From CAZWSE01 sp964636575 (lineage in GTDB: Bacteria; Pseudomonadota; Alphaproteobacteria; Rhodobacterales; Rhodobacteraceae), in assembly GCA_964636575.1 (NCBI GenBank), contig CAZWSE010000156.1:1-5478 (forward strand): a stretch of 5,478 bases of DNA. Reading direction: 5' to 3'. The notes beneath the pieces are model-generated. The model was not told where the DNA came from. It worked only from the letters and a program-made list of their open reading frames with translations, and made no database searches. The first letter of the stretch is position 1. Every line of letters begins with the position of its first letter. A program made the translations under genes and the position numbers. Positions 1 through 5,178 of the stretch are shown piece after piece.

Positions 1-65
1 CAGCTGGATAGAGCGCTGCCCTCCGAAGGCAGAGGCCAGAGGTTCGAATCCTCTATGGTCCGCCA
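1..65 (+). tRNA. tRNA-Arg with anticodon CCG, 5' end cut by the window edge
   Basis: This decodes the arginine codon CGG. The window opens at tRNA position 13, so the 5' acceptor strand, bases 8-9 and most of the 5' D-stem strand (12 bases) lie outside. Visible parts: the D-loop AGCTGGATA and 3' D-stem strand GAGC; the anticodon stem CTGCC/GGCAG (16-20 with 28-32) around loop CTCCGAA with anticodon CCG at 23-25; a five-base variable loop (33-37); the T-arm AGAGG-TTCGAAT-CCTCT (38-54); the 3' acceptor strand ATGGTCC (55-61), discriminator G (62) and an encoded CCA (63-65). The missing 5' strand should therefore read GGACCAT. The gene converges on sufS, whose stop codon lies 7 bp further on, and no hairpin with a T-run follows it. 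Confidence 0.97.
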
Positions 66-72
66 CTGCCGT

Positions 73-1293
73 CTAGCTAAAGAGATCATGCGCCAGTTCA
101 AGCGCGTCCACCAGCACGTCAACTTCGTCGGTTGTGTTGTACATGGCAAAGGACGCACGGCAGGTCGCGGGAACGCCGATATGTTCCATCAAAGGCCCCG
201 CACAGTGTTGGCCCGCACGCACGGCAACGCCTTTTTTGTCGAGGATCGTCGAGATGTCATGGGCATGGGCCGCGCCATCGATTGTAAAGCTAAAGATTGC
301 GCCCTTGGTGGCCGAGGTGCCTTGCACCTGAAGCCAGTTCAAACCCTGCAATCTGTCACGAGCATAGTCGCGCAGGCTGTCTTCATGGGCGGCTATCGCC
401 TCCATCCCGACATCCATCATATAGTCCAGCGCCACACCCAACCCGATGGTTTGCACGATGCCGGGTGTGCCTGCTTCGAACTTCATGGGCGGATCGTTGT
501 AGATCACCTGATCGCGGTAGACTTCCTTGATCATATCGCCACCGCCGATGAAGGGGATCATTTCGGCCATTCGGTCTTGCCGAATATAGATCGCACCTGA
601 TCCTGACGGCCCGTAGAGCTTGTGCCCCGTAATCGCAAAGAAATCGCAGCCCATGTCGACCACATCCACAGGCATATGCACTGCGGATTGGCTGCCATCG
701 ACCAGCACTGGCACGCCCTTTTCGCGGGCTGCCGCACAGATGGTTTTGACGTCCACCTTGGTGCCCAAGACATTCGACATCTGGGTCACCGCAATCAGCT
801 TTGTGCGTGGGGTGATGGCATCGATCACGGCTTGCGGATCCAGATCACCGGCAGCATCTGTTTCGACCCATTTGATCACAATGCCCTGCCGTTCGCGCAA
901 GAAATGCCAAGGCACGATATTGGCGTGGTGTTCCATGATCGACAGGATGATCTCATCGCCCGCCTGCAAGTTCGGCATGGCCCAGCCGTAGGCGACCAGA
1001 TTGATCCCTTCGGTCGTGCCGGAGTTCAAAACGATCTCGTCTTCTGATCCGGCCCCTATAAAACGCGCGATCTTGCCGCGCACGGATTCGTATTTGTCGG
1101 TGGCCAGATTGGACAGAAAGTGCAGGCCCCGATGTACGTTGGCATATTCTTCCGCATAGGCAGTCGTGATCGCGTCAATCACGACCTGAGGCTTTTGAGC
1201 AGAGGCCCCGTTGTCGAGATAGACCAACGGTTTGCCGTTCACCTCCCTCGACAGAATTGGGAAATCGCTGCGGATTTTGTCGATGTTATACAT
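73..1293 (-). CDS. sufS: Cysteine desulfurase SufS (group II, SUF pathway)
   Basis: This PLP enzyme of 406 aa converts L-cysteine to L-alanine and holds the sulfur as a persulfide for cytosolic Fe-S cluster assembly. Visible landmarks are the PLP-binding Lys225 in ITGHKLYGP, His123 in MEHHANIVPW, the cofactor-facing Asp199 and Gln202 in VDGSQ, the persulfide-forming Cys364 in RAGQHCAGP, and Arg379 in CRASFAMYNT, which binds the substrate carboxylate in the family. The length and the short loop around the active Cys are typical of group II (SufS) and not of IscS. The ATG at 1293 gives the standard N-terminus (IRSDFPIL). It overlaps the end of the YIP1-like gene by 8 bp, and the bases before it (CAAGCCT) make a poor SD, so translation is probably coupled to the upstream gene. 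Group II enzymes normally need SufE or SufU; neither is encoded here. It is the last gene of the operon in this window. Confidence 0.97.
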   Translation of the reverse strand: MYNIDKIRSDFPILSREVNGKPLVYLDNGASAQKPQVVIDAITTAYAEEYANVHRGLHFLSNLATDKYESVRGKIARFIGAGSEDEIVLNSGTTEGINLVAYGWAMPNLQAGDEIILSIMEHHANIVPWHFLRERQGIVIKWVETDAAGDLDPQAVIDAITPRTKLIAVTQMSNVLGTKVDVKTICAAAREKGVPVLVDGSQSAVHMPVDVVDMGCDFFAITGHKLYGPSGSGAIYIRQDRMAEMIPFIGGGDMIKEVYRDQVIYNDPPMKFEAGTPGIVQTIGLGVALDYMMDVGMEAIAAHEDSLRDYARDRLQGLNWLQVQGTSATKGAIFSFTIDGAAHAHDISTILDKKGVAVRAGQHCAGPLMEHIGVPATCRASFAMYNTTDEVDVLVDALELAHDLFS

Positions 1294-1876
1294 AGGCTTG
1301 CGCCATTGCTGAGACCCCGATCAGGGACAAAAGAACGCTTAACCCCAAGACCAGCGCGACCATGGCCGCCACCAAGACCCCTGCAGCGTGCCAAGGGGTT
1401 TGAAACCCGTGCGCGGCTTGGATGAAGTTGATCAAGATCCAAAGGCCCGCCAGCCCGATGAACAGGATCATCAGCCCAGCCAGCCCCGGCGAGATCATCA
1501 TTAAGACAAGCGTAATGCCCTGCCCCAAAACCCGAAGCGATTGTAGCCAGACCAGAAGCACCAGCATGTCTTCGAGCCGGCCCTGCCCGCCCAGTGCGCG
1601 CCCCGTCCAGAACAGCGCAAAGGCCGTCAGAACAAGCCCGCCTGCGACGATCATCAGGTAGACAACGGGCGATTTCAGCGCGACGGGCAGCTGTCCGTCA
1701 ATGGGCATCGCCATGTTCGAGAGGGTGAACAAAATGGTGTTCAGCACGGCCATCAAAAACAGCGCCAGCCAAAGCGTGCTGGTATCAAGGTTCAGCGCCA
1801 TCAACCGCTGTGCCGCCGTTAAAGGCGCGCGCAGGGTCTCTATCGCGAGTTCTTTGAAGTTCAGCACATCCGTCAT
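1286..1876 (-). CDS. YIP1-like polytopic membrane protein of 196 aa
   Basis: This is an inner-membrane protein with about five predicted helices by eye: residues 34-53, 69-92, 104-129, 131-150 and 162-186, after a soluble N-terminus of about 30 residues. The arrangement, with a helix pair around a short loop and an AHGF motif (155-158) before the last helix, resembles bacterial YIP1-family proteins, a group with no settled biochemical function. The ATG at 1876 was chosen because it overlaps the upstream stop as ATGA. A longer reading of the frame starting at 2098 would overlap the upstream gene almost fully, and its extra 74 residues look like a shadow translation. The 3' end overlaps the sufS start by 8 bp. 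The position inside the suf unit suggests co-expression with Fe-S assembly; a role there is inference. The gene is certain as an ORF, the family assignment is moderate. Confidence 0.8.
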   Translation of the reverse strand: MTDVLNFKELAIETLRAPLTAAQRLMALNLDTSTLWLALFLMAVLNTILFTLSNMAMPIDGQLPVALKSPVVYLMIVAGGLVLTAFALFWTGRALGGQGRLEDMLVLLVWLQSLRVLGQGITLVLMMISPGLAGLMILFIGLAGLWILINFIQAAHGFQTPWHAAGVLVAAMVALVLGLSVLLSLIGVSAMAQAYV

Positions 1877-2361
1877 GCCGCGCCCCGCTCTGCCGCACTT
1901 AGGCCCGCGATCCAGAACCACGCGAACACGGCCAGCCATACCAGCCCGACAAGTTGCAATTGCACCCCCGGTCCGATCAATCCGGCCATAAGGCCCAGCA
2001 GTAAAGCCACAGGGGTTGAGGCCAGTAAAGCCCAAGCAAAGGTAAATCTGATCCCGTAGCCTGTGATTTGACGCCGCGCGATCTTCGACAGCCCCCATAT
2101 CAACGCCGTGAAGGCGTAAAGCAGTAAGGGCATGATAAAGATCCAGAAAAACGCGCTCCAGTACAGCCGTGCTTCAAGCGGTACGTCCGGGTCCAACTGC
2201 GCCTCGCGGGCCTGATAGGGGGTTGAGGCCACGAAGAACAAAAGCCCTGTGATCATCACAAACAGCAGTAGCCGCACCTCATTGCGTCCCTGCGCCAGAA
2301 AGCGATCAATGACGCGGCGCGGGCCTTTGTAGGTGGCGACGATATCTTGGGTAAGGGCCAT
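1873..2361 (-). CDS. Unrecognised four-helix membrane protein of 162 aa in the suf operon
   Basis: I do not recognise this protein by name. It has a soluble, basic N-terminus of about 30 residues, then four hydrophobic segments at roughly 31-47, 66-91, 106-129 and 134-155, and a short polar tail (AAERGAA). A basic patch (SKIARRQ, 92-98) follows the second helix, as expected for a cytoplasmic loop. The helix order and the GPG turn at 130-132 match the layout of the downstream YIP1-like protein (SPG at 129-131), so it may be a shorter, diverged paralogue lacking the fifth helix. It starts one base after the sufD stop, has no clear SD of its own (GCAGCTAAG before the ATG), and shares an ATGA overlap with the next gene. 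This suggests coupled translation with sufD. Function unknown; a membrane role next to Fe-S assembly is inference from context only. Confidence 0.87.
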   Translation of the reverse strand: MALTQDIVATYKGPRRVIDRFLAQGRNEVRLLLFVMITGLLFFVASTPYQAREAQLDPDVPLEARLYWSAFFWIFIMPLLLYAFTALIWGLSKIARRQITGYGIRFTFAWALLASTPVALLLGLMAGLIGPGVQLQLVGLVWLAVFAWFWIAGLSAAERGAA

Positions 2362-2362
2362 C

Positions 2363-3646
2363 TTAGCTGCTGTGTCGGGACAACCAACCGGTCAAACGGT
2401 CTACGATTTGCTCGGCCAGGGTTTCGTCTTCGATCTCGGCAACGGCTTCGGCAAGGAAGGCCAGCGTCAGCAGATTTGTCGCCTCATCCACAGGCACCCC
2501 GCGTGAGCGTAGATAGAACAGCGCATCCTCATCAATCGCGCCTGAGGTCGATCCGTGCGAACAGACAACATCATCGGCGTAAATCTCAAGTTCCGGTTTG
2601 GCGAGGAACTGGCTGTCATCGTCCAGCAAAAGCGACTGGCTGATCTGATAGCCATCGGTTTTCTGCGCATCCTTCTGGACCAGAATTTTGCCCTGAAACA
2701 CGCCCGTCGCGCCGTTGCGCAGCACCTTTTTGAACACCTGACGGCTTTCGCAGCCCACAGCGTCATGGGTGATAAAGACCGTGTCATCGTGGTGGAAATC
2801 ACCGTCCCCGACACAGGCCCCCGCGACATGTGCCACCGCATCGTCGCCCGTCAGTTCCAGCACCACTTCGTTGCGGGTGAGGACGCCATTGGCGGTCAAA
2901 GTGAAGGATTTGAAGGTGGATTCAGCGCCCAAACGGCCAAACATGTGGGTGGCCGCGCGGCGTTCATGGTCACGGCCTTGGGCGCGCACGTGGTGGAACG
3001 CAGCTTTGTCGGCCACGTCGATTTCCATGCATTTGTTGAACCGCGCCGCAGCGGGGCCGTTTTCCAATACGGTCAGTTCAGCCCCTTCATCCAGCTTGAT
3101 GACGTGGTGCAGGATTGCGTCTGATGTGTCGGACTTGTGCTTGTAGATCAGGCTTACGGGTTTGCTTGGCGTGCCAGTGACATGGATCAAAACACCGTCG
3201 GTCGCATAGGCCGTGTTGAGCGCCGCCAAAGGGCGCTGCACAGGTTTTTGACCCGCCTCTTCCAAAGTCCCGTAAAGCGATTTGGACCAGTGAATGTCTT
3301 TGTCCGCGACATCCGCGAGACGTTCGATTGTCAGACCTTCGAGGGACAGATCATCGGACGCATCCGCGTCGAAGACCCCATCCACAAAGACCACTTTCAG
3401 ACGGTCGATGCTGTCGAACAGCACAGGCTCATCGCTGTTGAAAACAGCGGCTTTGGGCGCGTCTGCCTGAACAAGCGTGTCGGGCTGGGTGTATTTCCAG
3501 TATTCATCGCGGCGATCCGGCAGGCCCATCTGGCGGACACGGGCCAAGGCCGCTTTGCGCAAATCAGCGGTCCAGCCTGCATCTGGCAGATCAAGCGTCG
3601 TGATCCGCGCCTCTGTGGCGTCCTGTTTCAATTGTGGCAAAGCCAT
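2363..3646 (-). CDS. sufD: Fe-S cluster assembly scaffold protein SufD
   Basis: SufD (427 aa, usual family size) pairs with SufB and a SufC dimer in the SufBC2D scaffold, where clusters are built and iron entry is thought to depend on SufD. Visible features: the N-terminal helical region with the DEYWKYT motif (47-53), the long right-handed beta-helix core (about 150-350), and the conserved C-terminal block with the GKILVQKDAQKTDGYQ segment (319-334) and PELEIYADDVVCSHG (351-365). Cys362 and His364 in CSHG correspond to E. coli SufD Cys358 and His360, the latter implicated in cluster formation at the SufB-SufD interface. The start codon overlaps the sufC stop as TAATG and is preceded by a good SD, GGAGG, with a 7-base spacer. 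The next gene begins one base after the stop. SufB itself is a close relative, but the YWKYT N-terminus, the length and the position right after sufC fit SufD. Confidence 0.96.
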   Translation of the reverse strand: MALPQLKQDATEARITTLDLPDAGWTADLRKAALARVRQMGLPDRRDEYWKYTQPDTLVQADAPKAAVFNSDEPVLFDSIDRLKVVFVDGVFDADASDDLSLEGLTIERLADVADKDIHWSKSLYGTLEEAGQKPVQRPLAALNTAYATDGVLIHVTGTPSKPVSLIYKHKSDTSDAILHHVIKLDEGAELTVLENGPAAARFNKCMEIDVADKAAFHHVRAQGRDHERRAATHMFGRLGAESTFKSFTLTANGVLTRNEVVLELTGDDAVAHVAGACVGDGDFHHDDTVFITHDAVGCESRQVFKKVLRNGATGVFQGKILVQKDAQKTDGYQISQSLLLDDDSQFLAKPELEIYADDVVCSHGSTSGAIDEDALFYLRSRGVPVDEATNLLTLAFLAEAVAEIEDETLAEQIVDRLTGWLSRHSS

Positions 3647-4401
3647 TACGCGACCTCCGCCAGAATGTCGGAATAGCCGTTGTTTTCAACTTCCAAAGCC
3701 AGCTCTGGTCCGCCCGTCTTCACAATGCGTCCGTCGGCCATAATGTGCACCACATCGGGTTTGATGTGATCGAGCAAGCGTTGGTAGTGGGTGATCACCA
3801 AGAACCCGCGTCCTTCGGACCGCAGCGCATTGACGCCCTCTGCGACCAGTTTCATAGCATCCACGTCCAGACCGGAATCCGTTTCGTCCAAGATGCACAT
3901 CTTTGGCTCAAGCATGGCCATCTGCAGGATCTCGTTGCGCTTCTTTTCACCGCCTGAGAAGCCGACGTTGACGGGGCGTTTCAGCATATCTGCGTCGATC
4001 TTTAGCTCTTTCGCCTTGGCGCGGATCACTTTCAGGAAGTCCGCCGCTGACATCTCGTCCTCGCCACGGGCTTTGCGTTGGGCGTTCACAGCCGTGCGCA
4101 GGAACGTCATGTTGCCAACGCCCGGGATTTCAACGGGGTATTGGAAGGCCAGAAACAGGCCAGCCGCAGCGCGTTCTTCTGCTTCCATGTCCAATATGTC
4201 GGCATCGCCCAAGGTGGCAGAACCGTCCGTGACCTCATAACCGTCCTTGCCAGACAGAACGTAAGACAGGGTCGATTTGCCGGAGCCGTTCGGCCCCATA
4301 ATGGCATGTACCTTTCCGGCCTCAACCGACAGATCAACACCTTTCAGGATTTGCTTGTTCTCGTCTTCAAGTTTGACGTGCAAGTTTTTGATATTCAACA
4401 T
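3646..4401 (-). CDS. sufC: SUF system ABC-type ATPase SufC
   Basis: SufC (251 aa) is the soluble ABC ATPase that dimerises on SufB and SufD and drives the conformational change of the scaffold needed for cluster assembly. In order, the sequence shows Walker A GPNGSGKST (36-44), the Q-loop Gln87 in LAFQYPVEIPGV (a SufC hallmark), the ABC signature FSGGEKKRNE (148-157), Walker B ending in ILDE with Glu173, the D-loop SGLD (176-179) and the switch His205 in VITHYQR. The basic pair Lys153/Lys154 after the signature, Glu173 and His205 match residues reported as catalytic in E. coli SufC. The ATG at 4401 has an SD, TTGGAGA, with about 8 bases between GGAG and the start. It overlaps sufD by one base (TAATG). 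The 97-bp gap upstream shows no convincing promoter, so it is probably transcribed from further upstream. Confidence 0.98.
   Translation of the reverse strand: MLNIKNLHVKLEDENKQILKGVDLSVEAGKVHAIMGPNGSGKSTLSYVLSGKDGYEVTDGSATLGDADILDMEAEERAAAGLFLAFQYPVEIPGVGNMTFLRTAVNAQRKARGEDEMSAADFLKVIRAKAKELKIDADMLKRPVNVGFSGGEKKRNEILQMAMLEPKMCILDETDSGLDVDAMKLVAEGVNALRSEGRGFLVITHYQRLLDHIKPDVVHIMADGRIVKTGGPELALEVENNGYSDILAEVA
3654..3658 (-). promoter_or_regulatory. Shine-Dalgarno site of sufD
   Basis: Read on the minus strand, GGAGG lies inside the last codons of sufC, 7 bases before the sufD ATG. It is the strongest ribosome-binding site in the window and, with the TAATG junction, supports the chosen sufD start. 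Confidence 0.8.
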
Positions 4402-4409
4402 TTTATGGT

Positions 4410-4413
4410 CTCC
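4410..4413 (-). promoter_or_regulatory. Shine-Dalgarno site of sufC
   Basis: Read on the minus strand, GGAG (within TTTTTGGAGACC) sits 8 bases before the sufC ATG and fixes the start. It directly follows a run of five T, which could also be the tail of a small GC hairpin at 4424-4434. Confidence 0.75.
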
Positions 4414-4447
4414 AAAAAGGTCTGCCCCGCGGGCCGGATGGCGCGCA

Positions 4448-4469
4448 GGGTGTGCGTGGGGTGTGTGTC
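4448..4469. repeat. Imperfect 11-bp tandem repeat in the gap before sufC
   Basis: Two adjacent units read GGGTGTGCGTG and GGGTGTGTGTC on the plus strand (9 of 11 bases identical). In the transcript this becomes a CA/CCC-rich unstructured stretch between two small hairpins. It may be only a slippage product; no function can be assigned. Confidence 0.45.
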
Positions 4470-4477
4470 TGAAAGTT

Positions 4478-4491
4478 GGGGCAAACGCCCC
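4478..4491 (-). terminator. Small GC hairpin after the 178-aa gene, possible partial terminator
   Basis: On the minus strand, GGGGC-GTTT-GCCCC forms a perfect five-pair stem with a four-base loop, starting 7 bases after the 178-aa gene's stop codon. It is followed by AACTTTC, a poor T-tract, so full termination is unlikely. It may act as a leaky terminator, an mRNA 3'-end stabiliser or a processing boundary that separates the level of the upstream gene from that of sufC. Confidence 0.3.
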
Positions 4492-4498
4492 GCAGGAT

Positions 4499-5035
4499 TT
4501 AGAAGATCTGGTCGATCTTGAACGAATGCATCTGGGCTTTGATGAGCCCTGATATGTCGGCTGTCTCGATTTGATGCATCAAGTCCGGATACATCTCGGC
4601 CGCAACGGGCTGGCCCAAAGTCACGGCGGCAATACCCGCTGTCGTGCCGACCAAGTGCTGGCTGTTGCGCATACCGAACATCAGCATGATCACCAACGCG
4701 CCAAGCCCCGCGACTGCGTAAGGCACCAGCAACGGCGACATATCGGCGCTGATACCGGCCAGTTTGTTCAATTCGTCCGCGTGGTTTGAGGCGACGTATT
4801 CGCCCATGAACACAAAGCCGATCCCGAAGATGCAGGCCATGAAGGCCCCGATCACACGGTTCTTTTGCTTGCGCTTCTTCTTGCCGCGCGGCGATGTGTT
4901 GTCTTTGAATTTTGCCTTGGCCAGTGACTTGCCCTCGATCGGGGCCACTGCGCCCATGACCAATCCCTCGCCCTTTTGAATGCGCTTCAAACGGTTGGCA
5001 AACTCGTCTTTCTGACGGTCCTGAGAAATGGTCAT
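4499..5035 (-). CDS. Unrecognised basic membrane protein of 178 aa upstream of sufC
   Basis: I do not recognise a family. The first 60 residues are soluble and strongly charged, ending in the basic cluster PRGKKKRKQKNR (49-60) right before the first hydrophobic helix (61-78). This predicts a cytoplasmic N-terminus by the positive-inside rule. A short acidic loop (79-98) leads to a second helix (101-121) and a third weaker hydrophobic stretch (about 127-146). The C-terminal 30 residues are soluble and begin EMYPDLMHQIE, possibly amphipathic. The ATG at 5035 is supported by AAGAGG with a 6-base spacer. It ends 97 bp before sufC. Position suggests it belongs to the suf transcript, perhaps between sufB (outside the window) and sufC; a link to Fe-S assembly is inference only. 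Confidence 0.87.
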   Translation of the reverse strand: MTISQDRQKDEFANRLKRIQKGEGLVMGAVAPIEGKSLAKAKFKDNTSPRGKKKRKQKNRVIGAFMACIFGIGFVFMGEYVASNHADELNKLAGISADMSPLLVPYAVAGLGALVIMLMFGMRNSQHLVGTTAGIAAVTLGQPVAAEMYPDLMHQIETADISGLIKAQMHSFKIDQIF

Positions 5036-5037
5036 AA

Positions 5038-5072
5038 TTAACCTCTTTGGCAGTCTGTGCCATATTGGTTAA
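5038..5072 (-). promoter_or_regulatory. Nested inverted repeat overlapping the ribosome-binding site of the 178-aa gene
   Basis: On the minus strand, TTAACC (5072-5067) pairs perfectly with GGTTAA (5043-5038), and inside it TGGCA (5062-5058) pairs with TGCCA (5052-5048) around loop CAGAC. An AATA/AAGA internal loop separates the two stems. The GG of the SD (AAGAGG) falls in the outer AU-rich stem, 2 bases before the ATG, so folding would partly hide the ribosome-binding site. It could also be a DNA operator with dyad symmetry. The pairing is seen directly; the regulatory role is inference. Confidence 0.4.
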
Positions 5073-5076
5073 CAAA

Positions 5077-5105
5077 AGAGTAAGGCACGAATTTGACGTC
5101 CCCAA
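5077..5105 (-). promoter_or_regulatory. Weak sigma-70-type promoter candidate upstream of the 178-aa gene
   Basis: On the minus strand, TTGGGG (5105-5100) and TACTCT (5082-5077) are separated by exactly 17 bases. Both hexamers match the consensus only partly. If real, transcription would start near 5070, just at the 5' edge of the nested hairpin, giving a leader of about 35 bases. It would let the 178-aa gene and the sufC-sufS unit be transcribed separately from the YbjQ gene. Confidence 0.22.
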
Positions 5106-5130
5106 GGAGAGCTCAGGCAGCATTTGCCCT

Positions 5131-5147
5131 ATTTCGCGACCCGAAAT
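5131..5147 (-). repeat. Inverted repeat downstream of the YbjQ-family gene
   Basis: ATTTCG and CGAAAT form a perfect six-base inverted repeat around the five-base spacer CGACC, about 30 bp after the YbjQ-family stop codon. No T-run follows on the minus strand, so it is not a standard terminator. A weaker four-base pair GGCA/TGCC lies next to it at 5116-5128. It could be a protein-binding dyad or an mRNA 3'-end hairpin; no regulator can be named. Confidence 0.3.
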
Positions 5148-5178
5148 CGCTGGGATATGAGGGGTGGCGCGCATCAAA

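Noticed and set aside
1..72. tRNA 3' end as an attachment site of an integrated element
   Set aside because: No repeat of the tRNA 3' end, no integrase and no change in base composition are visible; the adjacent genes are housekeeping suf genes.
55..600. Plus-strand open frame of 181 codons beginning inside the tRNA
   Set aside because: It begins in the tRNA acceptor arm and runs antisense to sufS, whose catalytic motifs are intact. The translation is rich in His, Arg and Cys with no recognisable domain, which is typical of an antisense shadow.
1877..2098. Longer start for the YIP1-like protein at 2098
   Set aside because: It would add 74 residues lying out of frame within the 162-aa gene, of shadow-like composition. 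The ATGA overlap at 1873-1876 is the natural start.
2555..3676. Two long plus-strand open frames (2555-3124 and 3137-3676) opposite sufD
   Set aside because: Both are exactly antisense to a well-conserved sufD with full motifs; no SD or family pattern supports them.
5036..5178. Iron-regulator boxes (RirA-type TGA-N9-TCA or Irr-type TTTAGAA dyad)
   Set aside because: I looked for these by eye in the only sizeable upstream gap and found TGA/TCA pairs only with the wrong spacing, and no Irr-like dyad.
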